From: Rhizobium lentis
GTDB taxonomy: Bacteria; Pseudomonadota; Alphaproteobacteria; Rhizobiales; Rhizobiaceae
DNA length: 64,000 nt
Direction: 5' to 3'
Assembly (NCBI RefSeq): GCF_014200175.1
Contig: NZ_JACHBD010000012.1
Coordinates: 124,001 to 188,000 of the forward strand
The notes below the pieces were generated by a model that searched no databases, was not told the origin of the DNA, and worked only from the letters and a program-made list of their open reading frames with translations. Below, one piece after another: positions 52,676 through 62,228 of this stretch (within the stretch, counting starts at the first letter, position 1; each line of letters begins with the position of its first letter). The translations under genes and the position numbers were made by a program.

Positions 52676-52730
52676 GAGGCACATATCCGATCGACATCGG
52701 ATGGCCGGTCGCGGATGCCGAGGAGGAGAT

Positions 52731-52760
52731 GCAGCGGATTGCTCCGCTGCTTCAATTTTT
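52731..52760. terminator. Hairpin between convergent uxuB-like and dehydroshikimate dehydratase genes
   Basis: GCAGCGG pairs with CCGCTGC around ATTGCT, followed by TTCAATTTTT on the plus strand. Confidence 0.65.
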
Positions 52761-54641
52761 GGGCATGCCTTCCGGCCTTAGATGCTTTTTCAAGGCGGCT
52801 ATCCGGAAGATCGCGTTGGCGGCGCCATAACCCTTATATCCCCGGCGTTCGACGATCTCGAAGAAGAAGCCTTCGCCGAAGGTCGGGCTGTAGAGCTGGA
52901 AATATTCGCCGAACTCGTCCCGGTCGTACAAAATGTTTTCTGCCCTCAACCGGTCGCTCAACGCCGCTTCCAGACCGAACCTCGCCTCCGCGTCATCGTA
53001 GTAATTGGGGGAAATAGCCAGCGGCTTGAAGCCGTTCTGCCGCAGGCTGGCCGCGGCGGCAAAAATATCATCGGTGTGGAAAGCCAGATGCTGCACGCCC
53101 GAGCCGAATGTTTCGGCAATGAAGTGCCCCGCGAGTGTGCGCCGGTTCTCTGCTCCGTTCAGCGTGATCCGCAGCGAGCCGGACGCATTTTCCAACACCT
53201 GGCTGCGCACCACGCCGGCGGGATCGATGATGTCGAACACGGGCGTCTTCCGCGCCTCGAAGATCGAGGCGTAGAACAGCAGCCAAGTGGGCATTTCGTC
53301 GTAGGCGACCGTCTGAGCTATATGGTCGACATGCGAGAGATGAGCGGGAGCGATCCGCGCATCGTCTTCGACCGGCAGAAAGTCGATCTCCGAAAAACGG
53401 CCGAGATCACTCTTGTCGTCTATCAGGTAAATCAGCCCGCCACCCACACCCCGGATTGCCGGAATTTCAACCTCGCCGACGCCGACGGCTTGGCTGAAAG
53501 GCTCGGCGTCGAGCGCCATGGCTCTCTCGAAAGCTTTGCCAGCATCGTCGACCAACAGGGCGATGGCATAGGCCGTCGTCCCATGCACCGCGAAGGACGC
53601 ACCGGCAAAGCCCGCGCTATCGGCATTGACGATAAGACGGATGTCTCCCTGGCGGTAGAGCGTGACATTTTTTGTTCGATGAACGGCCTCCTTCCGGAAG
53701 CCCAGGGTCCGCAGGATGCCGACGAGTTCCGCCGCTTCCTCTTCGTCGGCCGAGAACTCCACGAAGCCTATTCCTTTGACGATCGCTCGATCGGGCATCG
53801 TCTTGGCGGAAAAGCTCCGAGTATTCGGCATACGCCGCACCTGATCGCCCAGATAAATCAGCGAGCGGTGGCCATCGGCGGCAATCAGACGGGACGACCC
53901 TCCGCGGAACTGATCGTTGAATATTTCGAGCGAGAAATAACCATCATAGCCGGTCTCGGCGACAGCGGCGGCAAAAGCCGCTACCGGAAGGTCGCCTTCA
54001 CCCGGCATGTTGCGGAAATGCCGGCTCCAGTAGAGAAGGTCCATGTCGATCAGCGGCGCATCGGCAAGCTGTACGATAAAGATCTTGTCTTTCGGGATCG
54101 AACGGATCGAGTTGATGTCGATCTTTCGTGACAGGGCATGGAAACTGTCGAGGATCAGACCGACATTCGGATGATCGGCCCTGCGCACGATTTCCCATGC
54201 GTCCCGATGGTCATTGATATGCCGCCCCCACGCGAGCGCCTCATAGCCGATCTTCAGGCCGCGCTTGGCAGCCCGCTCACCGAGCGCGTGAAAATCCGCC
54301 GCCGCCCGATCAATGCCGCCGAGCGAGGCGGACGAAGCATTCGAGCAAACCAGGATGAGATCTGTGCCCAGTTCCTGCATCACATCGAATTTACGTTCAG
54401 CACGATCAAAAGCGCGACCACGCAATGGTTCGGGCATGCCCTCGAAATCGCGGAATGGCTGAAACAGCGTGATTTCGAGCCCGCGGTCGCGCACCATCCT
54501 GCCGACATCCGCCGGCCTGCCGTCGAAAGCCAGAAAATCATTCTCGAAGATTTCCACGCCATCGAAGCCGGCTTTGGCGATCGCATCCAGCTTCTCGGGG
54601 AGCTCTCCGCTGATCGATACCGTCGCAATCGAAGTCTTCAT
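52752..54641 (-). CDS. 3-dehydroshikimate dehydratase, TIM barrel fused to HPPD-like domain (QuiC-type)
   Basis: 629 aa. Residues 1-275 are an AP-endonuclease-2/sugar-phosphate isomerase TIM barrel (MKTSIATVSISGELPEKLDA, AKRGLKIGYEALAWGRHIND, PNVGLILDSFHALSR, VQLADAP). Residues 290-620 are two VOC repeats like 4-hydroxyphenylpyruvate dioxygenase (GVQHLAFHTDDIFAA, YFQLYSPTFGEGFFFEIVER). This fusion is the QuiC type that dehydrates 3-dehydroshikimate to protocatechuate. Last gene of the shikimate/quinate-type cluster; 20 bp after the SMP-30 gene. Confidence 0.87.
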   Translation of the reverse strand: MKTSIATVSISGELPEKLDAIAKAGFDGVEIFENDFLAFDGRPADVGRMVRDRGLEITLFQPFRDFEGMPEPLRGRAFDRAERKFDVMQELGTDLILVCSNASSASLGGIDRAAADFHALGERAAKRGLKIGYEALAWGRHINDHRDAWEIVRRADHPNVGLILDSFHALSRKIDINSIRSIPKDKIFIVQLADAPLIDMDLLYWSRHFRNMPGEGDLPVAAFAAAVAETGYDGYFSLEIFNDQFRGGSSRLIAADGHRSLIYLGDQVRRMPNTRSFSAKTMPDRAIVKGIGFVEFSADEEEAAELVGILRTLGFRKEAVHRTKNVTLYRQGDIRLIVNADSAGFAGASFAVHGTTAYAIALLVDDAGKAFERAMALDAEPFSQAVGVGEVEIPAIRGVGGGLIYLIDDKSDLGRFSEIDFLPVEDDARIAPAHLSHVDHIAQTVAYDEMPTWLLFYASIFEARKTPVFDIIDPAGVVRSQVLENASGSLRITLNGAENRRTLAGHFIAETFGSGVQHLAFHTDDIFAAAASLRQNGFKPLAISPNYYDDAEARFGLEAALSDRLRAENILYDRDEFGEYFQLYSPTFGEGFFFEIVERRGYKGYGAANAIFRIAALKKHLRPEGMPKN

Positions 54642-54661
54642 CGCTCTGCTCCTGGCATTGC

Positions 54662-55532
54662 CTATAAGGCGGTGAGAAATTCCGGTCTGCCTCGAAGGCC
54701 GGGATCGAGCGCCAGCACCCGGCCGGCAAATGGCTCAGCTTGTCTTTCGGCCGGCGAAAGCGGCTCGCTTGCCGAGGTCACATAGAGCTGGTCAAGATTT
54801 TCGCCGCCGAAGCAGCAGCAGGTCGGATAGCTAACAGGCAGATCTATCGTCCGATCGATCCCGCCCTCCGGGTCATAGCGCACGAGACGGCTGCCTGCGT
54901 ATTCGGCGTTCCAGACAAAGCCTTCGGCGTCGATGCAGCTTCCGTCCGGACGGGCCGGGGCGGTCGTGGTCGCGAAAATTCGCGGGTCTCCAACATCGCC
55001 TTTCTCGGCATCATAATCGCATGCCCAGATCGTGTAGGCACGCGTATCGGCGAAGTAGAGCCGCCTGCGTTCGTGATCGAATGCCAGCGCATTCGGAATG
55101 GCAAGACCATCGACGAACGTGGCTGCCACGAGATCCGGCGAGATTCGGTAAATCGCACCGACCGGGGCAGAGTCGCTCTCCCGCAGGGTACCAATCCAGA
55201 AATTGCCGGCCCAATCCGCACGGCCGTCATTCTTCCGGTGGCCCGGTCGCCCCAGGTTCCGGATCGGTGAGGAAGCGCTGCTTCTTCGTTTCCGGATCGT
55301 AAATGTGCAATCCGTCATCGCAGGCGAGCAGCCATCCGCCCGCCTTGCGCAATGCCAGCGAACCGATGCGCCGCGCTGCCACCTTATGCGCGGCGATCGT
55401 TCCGTCCTTCGGATCGTAGCTCCATAATGCCGAAGCAAGGACGTCGACCCACCATAGTCGCCGGCTGCGTCCGCACCAGACCGGGGATTCTCCCAGTCTG
55501 GCAGGGGCGCAGTCGAGCGCCTCAATGCGCAT
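54662..55532 (-). pseudogene. SMP-30/gluconolactonase family gene with a frameshift
   Basis: The N-terminal 95 residues (MRIEALDCAPARLGESPVWC, RIGSLALRKAGGWLLACDDG) end early at 55227. The rest (HRKNDGRADWAGNFWIGTL, AIPNALAFDHERRRLYFADT, FVWNAEYAGSRLVRYDPEGG) continues in the next frame. The break lies near 55236-55250; removing one G from the GGGCC at 55240-55244 (minus strand) joins the halves as ...TGHRKNDGRAD. SMP-30 enzymes open lactones. It overlaps livF by 11 bp, so it belongs to the operon. The shift could be a real inactivating change or a sequencing error. Confidence 0.82.
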
Positions 55533-56250
55533 GTTCGACCTCGATATGACCGCCGAGGAAGAGCTGCCCGACCCGCGGATCGGAAAGCAAAGCAGAAGCC
55601 TTGTCGTGCATACGCGTCTGGCCGAGCTCGAGAACGAGGCCGTAGTCGGACATGGCGAGAGCCGACTTGGCGTTCTGCTCCACCATCAGGATGGTGACAC
55701 CTTGGTCGCGCAGTCTGATCAGGGTCTGAAAAACCTCCTGCACGAGATTGGGCGACAGGCCGATCGAAGGCTCGTCGATCAGAATCAGCTTGGGGTCGAG
55801 TAACAGGGCGCGCGCCACCTCCAGCTGCTTCTGTTGTCCGCCCGACAGTTCGATCGCCTTGCGGTCGCTGAATTTACGCAGCATCGGGAACTGGTCCATC
55901 ACCATATCGATCCGCTTGCGCACATTCGCCTGGTCGCTTGCGGTGATGCCGCCAAGTTCCAGATTGTGATAGACGGAGAGTTGCGGAACGACGTTGCGGC
56001 CTTGCGGAACATAGGTGACGCCATGCCCGATCATCTGCCGCGGCGTTTGTCGGGTCACATCCTTGCCATCGAGCAAGATTTGACCGGAATGGATGTTCAG
56101 GAGACCGAAGATAGCCTTGAAGACGGTCGATTTGCCGGCGCCATTCGGCCCGATGACCGTGGTGATCGAAGCTTTCGGGATCGAAAAGGACACGCCGTTC
56201 AAGATGGTGATCTTGCCGTAGCCACCATGGATGTTTTTGAGCTCGAGCAT
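55522..56250 (-). CDS. Branched-chain-type ABC transporter ATP-binding protein LivF
   Basis: 242 aa with Walker A GPNGAGKST (34-42), signature LSGGQQKQLEVARALLL and Walker B LILIDEP. MLELKNIHGGYGKITILNGV is the LivF start; the longer frame overlaps livG. It powers import with LivG. By context the substrate is a shikimate/quinate-type or aromatic acid. Confidence 0.92.
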   Translation of the reverse strand: MLELKNIHGGYGKITILNGVSFSIPKASITTVIGPNGAGKSTVFKAIFGLLNIHSGQILLDGKDVTRQTPRQMIGHGVTYVPQGRNVVPQLSVYHNLELGGITASDQANVRKRIDMVMDQFPMLRKFSDRKAIELSGGQQKQLEVARALLLDPKLILIDEPSIGLSPNLVQEVFQTLIRLRDQGVTILMVEQNAKSALAMSDYGLVLELGQTRMHDKASALLSDPRVGQLFLGGHIEVEHAH

Positions 56251-56252
56251 TC

Positions 56253-56999
56253 TCAGCCTCCAAGATAGGCGTCGATCACGGTCTGGTTCGACCGGATTTC
56301 GTCCGGCGTGCCTTCCGCAATGATGTTGCCTTCCGCCAGTACAATGATGCGGGAGCACAGGCTCATTACGAACTCCATGTTGTGTTCGATAACGACGAAC
56401 GTCGTGCCGTGCTCGGCATTGTAGGCGACAAGCCGGTCCTTGAGGTTGGCGAGCATCGTCAGGTTGACGCCGCCCGCCGGCTCGTCAAGCAGAACGAGAC
56501 TCGGGCCGGCCATGAAGGCCATGGCCGCGTCGACCAGCTTTTGCTGGCCGTAAGAGAGAGAACCCGCCAGCGTATCGCGCAGATGGCCGAGACGAAAGAA
56601 AGCGATCATGCGCTCCGCTTCGGCCATCAAACCGGCGTCGCCGGGCCCGAAGAGACGCGACAGCATCGTGCCGTGATGCTCCTGCCCGGCAAGAATGACG
56701 TTGTCGAGTACCGACATTTTCGGAAAGACCGAAAGCTGCTGAAAGGTTCGCCCGACGCCGAGCTTGTTGAGATCGGAGGCGCGCATGCCGGAGACGTTTT
56801 TGCCGTTGACCGTCACCTCGCCGGCATCCGGCGTCAGCTGGCCGAGGATGCAGTTGAAGAGCGTCGACTTGCCTGAGCCGTTGGGACCGATCAGGCCGAG
56901 GATCTCACCTTTGTGGACCTCGAAGGAAACGCCATCGACGGCGCGGATTCCGCCGAAGCTCTTGCCAATGTTGCGAACGGAGAGGATGGGCGTGTTCAT
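56253..56999 (-). CDS. Branched-chain-type ABC transporter ATP-binding protein LivG
   Basis: 248 aa with Walker A GPNGSGKST (38-46), signature LSYGQQKLVDAAMA and the LivG C-terminal VIEHNMEFVMSLCSRIIVLA. The start overlaps the livM stop by 4 bp, and the stop is 2 bp before livF, so translation is coupled. Confidence 0.93.
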   Translation of the reverse strand: MNTPILSVRNIGKSFGGIRAVDGVSFEVHKGEILGLIGPNGSGKSTLFNCILGQLTPDAGEVTVNGKNVSGMRASDLNKLGVGRTFQQLSVFPKMSVLDNVILAGQEHHGTMLSRLFGPGDAGLMAEAERMIAFFRLGHLRDTLAGSLSYGQQKLVDAAMAFMAGPSLVLLDEPAGGVNLTMLANLKDRLVAYNAEHGTTFVVIEHNMEFVMSLCSRIIVLAEGNIIAEGTPDEIRSNQTVIDAYLGG

Positions 57000-57982
57000 T
57001 TCAGGCTGGCTCCTTCCGCCAAATCTGCGCGGACCTGCTGCTTCGGCCAGATTTTGTCACGGATTCTGGCGCCGACGCCGATCAGCCCCGACGGCACGAA
57101 GATCAGCATGACGATGACCAGCGCCGAATAGATGATGAGATAATATCCTTGGGTGAAGCGCAGGACCTCGGGCAGCAGAATGACGACGCCGGCTCCGACC
57201 CACGGACCGAAGAAATAGCCCGCGCCACCGACGATCACCATCAACAGGATGCGAAGGGAATGGGCGAGCGCGAAGGAACCGGGCTCGATGAATTGGACGA
57301 GAGGCGTGATGAGGGTGCCGGCAAGTCCGCCATATGTCGAGCCGATGGCAAAGGCGAGAAGGGTGATGCGCCGCGTATCGACACCGAGGCTTTCAGCCCG
57401 GACCGGGTTTTCGCGCAACGCCTTGAAGGCGCGGCCCCACGGCGACCGGACGATCCCCCACATCGCAAGCGCCGCAAATGCTGTGACGGCAAGTGTGAAA
57501 TAGTAGAAAGGCAACTGCTTCATCGTCGAGAACAGGCCGAAGTCAGGACGCGGCATGCCGACGAGGCCGATGCTTCCGCCAGTCAGCCAATCCTCGTTTC
57601 TCAGCACAAGGAAGACGAGCGTGTTGAAGGCCAGCGTCACAAAGGCGAGGAAGTGGCCTTTGACACGCAGCGCCGGATAGCCGAGGAGCAGCCCGATGAC
57701 GAAGCATGCAAACAGAGCAAGCGGCATCGCGACAATCCAATGCCAGCCTGCGAGTGTCAGTAGCGCCGTAATATAGGCCCCGATCGCCATGAACGAGGCC
57801 TGCGCGAGCGATATCTGGCCGGCATAGCCCAGCGTCAGGTTCAGTCCCATGGCCGCGATCGTAAAGATCAGCCAGGAGGTCAGAACGTAGATGATGTAGT
57901 TCTTTTGACCAATCGGGGCGACGACAGCGAGCACGAGCAGCCCGAGAATGATGAGAATACGTATGTTGGAACTCTTCGTCAT
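56996..57982 (-). CDS. Branched-chain-type ABC transporter permease LivM
   Basis: 328 aa, about nine membrane segments, with GLNLTLGYAGQISLAQASFM and the EAA-like ALRENPVRAESLGVDTRRIT loop. Its start shares one base with the livH stop (TGATG). Confidence 0.92.
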   Translation of the reverse strand: MTKSSNIRILIILGLLVLAVVAPIGQKNYIIYVLTSWLIFTIAAMGLNLTLGYAGQISLAQASFMAIGAYITALLTLAGWHWIVAMPLALFACFVIGLLLGYPALRVKGHFLAFVTLAFNTLVFLVLRNEDWLTGGSIGLVGMPRPDFGLFSTMKQLPFYYFTLAVTAFAALAMWGIVRSPWGRAFKALRENPVRAESLGVDTRRITLLAFAIGSTYGGLAGTLITPLVQFIEPGSFALAHSLRILLMVIVGGAGYFFGPWVGAGVVILLPEVLRFTQGYYLIIYSALVIVMLIFVPSGLIGVGARIRDKIWPKQQVRADLAEGASLK

Positions 57983-58860
57983 CAGACGGTCCTCCCTTCG
58001 GACGTTCCCATGATGCCCTGCGGCCTGACGAGGATGATGACGATCAGGAGGACCAGGGGGAGTGCCGCGCGATACTGGGCCGTGACGTAGGCAGCGGTCA
58101 GGTTGTCGAGAACGCCGATCAGCAGGCCGCCCACCAATGCGCCGCGGATCTGGTTGAAGCCGCCGACGATTGCCGCGATGAAAGCGATCAGGCCGAGCGT
58201 TTCGCCGTTGGAGAACTTGGCGAGATAAACGGGAGTGATCAGATAGGATGCGAGAGCGGCAAGCGCTGCGTTGATCAGGAACGTGTAAAGGATCATCCGC
58301 TTGACGTTGACGCCGAGGATTTCCGCGACTGCGGGATTTTGCGCGGTGGCCTGCATAGAGCGCCCGGTGCGCGTGCGGTTCAGGAACAAGGTCAGCAGCA
58401 CCACGATGCCGAGGCAGAGCACGAGATTGAAGATGTCCTGCATCGAAAGGACAGCGCCGAAGACGTCGATCGGATCATTCGGAAACATCGCGGGAAAAGG
58501 CTGGGCTTCAGCCGAATAGAATTCCTTGACGCTCTCCTTCAGAAGAATTCCAAGCGCCATGGTCGCGATGATCAGAGTTATCCCGCCATGGGGAAGGATC
58601 GGTTCGACCATGAGCTTCTTGAAGAGAACGCCAAGAATGACGACCGATAGAATGAGCCCGGCCAGCAGCGCAACCCAGAAGGGCATGCCCAGAATGCTCA
58701 TGCAGGCAAGCGCGAAAAATGCCGGCAGCATGACGAACTCGCCCTGGGCGAAGTTCACCGTCTGCGCCGCCTGCCAGACGAGGGTGAAGCCGATGGCGAC
58801 GAGCGCGTAGATGGAACCAGTCGCCAGACCGGACAGTAGGACCTGTAGGAATTGAGACAT
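57982..58860 (-). CDS. Branched-chain-type ABC transporter permease LivH
   Basis: 292 aa, about eight membrane segments, with SGLATGSIYALVAIGFTLVW, QTVNFAQGEFVML, QATAQNPAVAEILGVNVKRM and the C-terminal VRPQGIMG. The second permease of the pair, 58 bp after the binding-protein gene. Confidence 0.92.
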   Translation of the reverse strand: MSQFLQVLLSGLATGSIYALVAIGFTLVWQAAQTVNFAQGEFVMLPAFFALACMSILGMPFWVALLAGLILSVVILGVLFKKLMVEPILPHGGITLIIATMALGILLKESVKEFYSAEAQPFPAMFPNDPIDVFGAVLSMQDIFNLVLCLGIVVLLTLFLNRTRTGRSMQATAQNPAVAEILGVNVKRMILYTFLINAALAALASYLITPVYLAKFSNGETLGLIAFIAAIVGGFNQIRGALVGGLLIGVLDNLTAAYVTAQYRAALPLVLLIVIILVRPQGIMGTSEGRTV

Positions 58861-58918
58861 TGTGCCACTCTCTCGATGGCCGCGGCAGCCGAAGCGGCCG
58901 CGGCAGAGCAGGGGATGA

Positions 58919-60049
58919 TCAGTTGGACGGAACAGTTCCGATCACGACCGGCGAGCCATTCTTCACCTGGACCATGAAGCTCGGGCGCGACATTTCCCCG
59001 TGTTCATCCCAGCATGTGTCGAGAAGGATCTTCGGGTAGTCCGCGGCCTTCAGGCACAACCCATGCATTTTTTCGGCGAAGGCCTCTCCATCGAGTTCGC
59101 CGACCATCTCCGTGACGTATTTCGTCGTCCAGGCGCCGATATAGCCCTTGATGGCGTCATGCGTCGGCTTGCGCTTGAAGATCTCTTCGAACTTCTTGTC
59201 GAAGGCGCCGATGCCTGGAACGTCCGTCGCGCTCGCGGTCAGACCGACATGGGCGATGGCGCCATCCGCCGCGCTCCCCGCCAGTTCGACCACCTTGGCC
59301 TCGGTCAGGGTGACTTCGCCAATGAGCGGCATGGGCAGGGATTGCTTCTTGGCCTCGATCAGGAAGCGAGCGGACTCCTCCTGATTCATATAGACGAAAA
59401 CGGCATCGGGGCCGGCCTGCTTCAGCTTGGCGACATCGGCTGCATAGTCGGCCTGACCTTGCTCGGACGGCACGTCGGCGATGATCTCGATGCCGGCCTT
59501 CTTCATTTCCTGGGTGAAGACGTCATGGCCTCCCTTGCCGAACTCATTGTTCACCCAGGCGACGGCGACCTTCTTGGCCTTAATGGTCCCGGTGAAGTAG
59601 CTGGTCAGCGCGGGGATGCCCTTCTGGGAACCGGAGGAGGTCCGGAAAACGAAGGGGTTTCCTTTCTGGACGATGCTCGGAGATTCCGAACCGACGAATT
59701 GCGGCGTGCTGTTCTGCTGCGCGACGAGCATATTGACCATCGTCGAGCCGGAATAAATCGTGCCGAGGATCGCATAGGCGCCTTCATCGATCGCCTTCTG
59801 GACAAGGGCGCGCGAGACCTGCGGATCGGTCTGCGTGTCATATTCGCCAAGTTCGATTTTCTTGCCGAGAATCCCGCCTTCGGCGTTGATTTCCTCCACC
59901 GCGATCTTGATCCCGTCGCGCCAATTGGTTCCGGAGGGGGCGCCGGCGCCGGAAAGTTCGGCCACCATGCCGAGCTTGACCGTGTCTTCGGCATGGGCGA
60001 ATCCGGCGAAGAGAGCGGTTGAGATTGCGAGCAGATTCTTGCGGTACAT
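58919..60049 (-). CDS. ABC transporter substrate-binding protein (Peripla_BP_6)
   Basis: 376 aa. A signal peptide (MYRKNLLAISTALFAGFAHA) precedes a LivK/Peripla_BP_6 receptor: VKLGMVAELSGAGAPSGTNW, VEEINAEGGILGKKIEL, GSESPSIVQKGNPFVFRTSS. It captures the ligand in the periplasm for LivHMGF. The cluster suggests shikimate, quinate or a related acid; ligand not shown. AGGATAGT precedes the ATG. Confidence 0.92.
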   Translation of the reverse strand: MYRKNLLAISTALFAGFAHAEDTVKLGMVAELSGAGAPSGTNWRDGIKIAVEEINAEGGILGKKIELGEYDTQTDPQVSRALVQKAIDEGAYAILGTIYSGSTMVNMLVAQQNSTPQFVGSESPSIVQKGNPFVFRTSSGSQKGIPALTSYFTGTIKAKKVAVAWVNNEFGKGGHDVFTQEMKKAGIEIIADVPSEQGQADYAADVAKLKQAGPDAVFVYMNQEESARFLIEAKKQSLPMPLIGEVTLTEAKVVELAGSAADGAIAHVGLTASATDVPGIGAFDKKFEEIFKRKPTHDAIKGYIGAWTTKYVTEMVGELDGEAFAEKMHGLCLKAADYPKILLDTCWDEHGEMSRPSFMVQVKNGSPVVIGTVPSN

Positions 60050-60135
60050 ACTATCCTCCCAATAAAAAATCAGACCGGCTTTTGCGGCGCCGTCTCCTTG
60101 AGCGCCCCGGCCCTCCCATCAGCAGGAGACGAAAG

Positions 60136-60963
60136 CTAGCCACTTTTCAAGCGCACTTCCCGTTCCGGCGGTCGCATCGACAGAAAGTCCACAAGGACAA
60201 GGGCTTGCGCGTCAAACATCCCGGCACCCGTCATAGTCCGGCAGCCGCGCCGGCGCGCTTCCTGGATCAGCGGCGGAACTTCCGGCTTGGTGACGACGCA
60301 GGCAACGAATTGCCAGGCTTCCAGTTTGGATACGTCGATCGGCAAGGGATCATTCGGCCGCATTCCGAGCGGGGTGGCGTTGGCGACGAGATCATAGCCT
60401 GCCGGGTTCGCATCTGCCGCGACGACCCGTCCGGGATAAAGCCCGTCGAGCCTTTCGATAATAGCGTCGCGCCGCTCGATGTCGATATCGTGGATCGCAA
60501 GGATTTCCGCTCCGCGCCTCATGATTTCGAGGGCGATCGCCGAACCCGCGCCTCCACACCCCACCAGCAAGCATCTGCGGCCGGCGACGGCGAAACCTTC
60601 CTTCTCCATTCCGTCCAGATATCCAACTCCGTCGGTATTGTCGCCGTGCCAGCCGTCGGCCGTTCGGCGCACGACATTGACCGCCTCGACGAAGGTCGCG
60701 CGATCCGATGTCGTCGCGCAAAGGCCGAATGCCTCTTGCTTGTGCGGAACGGTGACGAGGATTCCGCCGATATTGGAAACCGCCCGCAGCGCGTGAAAAA
60801 CGCCGGACAGATCAGGAGAAGCCACATGCATCGGCACAACAACGGCATCTTCGTTCCGATCGGCCAAAAGCCGCGTGATGACGTCCGGCGAGCGCACCTG
60901 CGCGATGGGGTCGCCCACCACGACGAAGAGCCTCGTATTTCCAGAAGGAATAATTCCCGCCAT
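60136..60963 (-). CDS. Shikimate/quinate dehydrogenase-like protein (AroE family)
   Basis: 275 aa. The catalytic pair Lys75 (TVPHKQ) and Asp111 (NTDGVGY) is present, as is the NAD(P) loop VGCGGAGSAIALEIM. In the substrate motif, usually HSKSP, the first Ser is replaced by Val (AQVRSPD), as in non-biosynthetic paralogues, so quinate or shikimate oxidation is more likely than shikimate synthesis. The product, 3-dehydroshikimate or 3-dehydroquinate, would feed the dehydratase in the same cluster. An ATG 12 codons upstream (60999) is an alternative start. Confidence 0.85.
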   Translation of the reverse strand: MAGIIPSGNTRLFVVVGDPIAQVRSPDVITRLLADRNEDAVVVPMHVASPDLSGVFHALRAVSNIGGILVTVPHKQEAFGLCATTSDRATFVEAVNVVRRTADGWHGDNTDGVGYLDGMEKEGFAVAGRRCLLVGCGGAGSAIALEIMRRGAEILAIHDIDIERRDAIIERLDGLYPGRVVAADANPAGYDLVANATPLGMRPNDPLPIDVSKLEAWQFVACVVTKPEVPPLIQEARRRGCRTMTGAGMFDAQALVLVDFLSMRPPEREVRLKSG

Positions 60964-61197
60964 GTGCCGTCTCGTTTCATAGCAAGGGAGCTGGAACATC
61001 TTCCCGCACTTGCTTTGTGCGGCCGATAGCGCTCGACCTCAGTCAATCTTCACAGAAGCGTAGCGATCAAAGGCCGTAATATCGAGTATCATTTTCATAG
61101 TCTTCCGTAACATCATGTTAATGGTTATCGCGCCGAACGCACTCGCGGCCCTGGCATCGGGCTGCAGGCTCTCTGCCGGCGATCAGAATGAAAAATG

Positions 61198-62127
61198 CTA
61201 TTTTTTCCGCTTCGACGCCTTATCGGCGGGCTTCAGCGAACTTGCGCCTTGCATTTCATGACGGAGAAGCTGCCGAAAGTGCTCGGCATAGGCGGATAGA
61301 GGCAAATCCTTGCGATAGGCGATGTAGGTATGGAAAATACTGTCGGCATCGATTTCGATGCCTTTCAATCCGCGAACGACGCCATGCGCCACGGTGAACT
61401 CGTCAATAATCGCGATGCCCAGGCCCGCCGCCACCAGGCTGCAAACCGTCGTGCCGAAACGAGCCTTGATGTTCATTTGATAGGCGACGCCGCTGTTGGT
61501 GAACATGGCCGCCATAATCGCGCCGTACGGGTCTTTTGGGTCGATCCCGATCAACGGATAGCCAGACATTTCCTGGGGCGTGATCTTGTCCCGGGTCGCC
61601 AGCGGGCTCGTCTCCGGGACGATGCACAACAACCTGCCACTCGCCAGAGGCTCGAATTCGATAAGGGGGTGATCGAAGCGGGACGAGATGGCGACCAGTT
61701 CGCCGCGTCCGAGGAGCAGGTAATCGATCGCCTCCTCGATCTTGAGAATGTTGACGTCGAGCCCGAGAGCCGGAAAGCGTTGCCGCAGCTTGGCGATGGC
61801 GCGGGGAACCATTACGTTGGCGATGCTCGGCACGGAAGCGATGCAGAGCTCCTGGCTCTGCCCTCGCCCGAGCCCGGCTACGGCCGATTGGAGATCGTCG
61901 ATCTTGCGATGCACGGTATCGAGCAGGTCGAAAATATTGCGCGCCTGCGACGTGGGCACGTAGCGGCCGGCGCGCCTGTCGAAGAGCCGGATACCGAGGG
62001 AATCTTCTGTATATTTCATGAGCCGGCTGAGGCCGGGCGCCGAAACGTTAAGCAACCGCGCAGCGCCTGCGATGCTGCCGGTCACCATGATGGCGCGTAT
62101 GACCTCAATCTGTCTTAGCGTAAGCAT
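61198..62127 (-). CDS. LysR family regulator
   Basis: 309 aa. N-terminal winged HTH (RQIEVIRAIMVTGSIAGAAR, NVSAPGLSRLMKYTEDSLG) and a periplasmic-binding-like sensor domain (about 90-295). It has the same direction as the dehydrogenase and transporter genes and lies 235 bp upstream, so it most likely controls them, though LysR genes are more often divergent. The C-terminus is Lys-rich. ATG at 62127; a GTG one codon upstream is possible. Confidence 0.92.
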   Translation of the reverse strand: MLTLRQIEVIRAIMVTGSIAGAARLLNVSAPGLSRLMKYTEDSLGIRLFDRRAGRYVPTSQARNIFDLLDTVHRKIDDLQSAVAGLGRGQSQELCIASVPSIANVMVPRAIAKLRQRFPALGLDVNILKIEEAIDYLLLGRGELVAISSRFDHPLIEFEPLASGRLLCIVPETSPLATRDKITPQEMSGYPLIGIDPKDPYGAIMAAMFTNSGVAYQMNIKARFGTTVCSLVAAGLGIAIIDEFTVAHGVVRGLKGIEIDADSIFHTYIAYRKDLPLSAYAEHFRQLLRHEMQGASSLKPADKASKRKK

Positions 62128-62228
62128 CACCAGCCAAACGACACGCGCTCAGACGCATGTGTCGACAATGCATTAGCAGGGAAGCCGCGCGCAATGCAAG
62201 TTTGGGCAGACGGCGTGTTGGGCAATCA

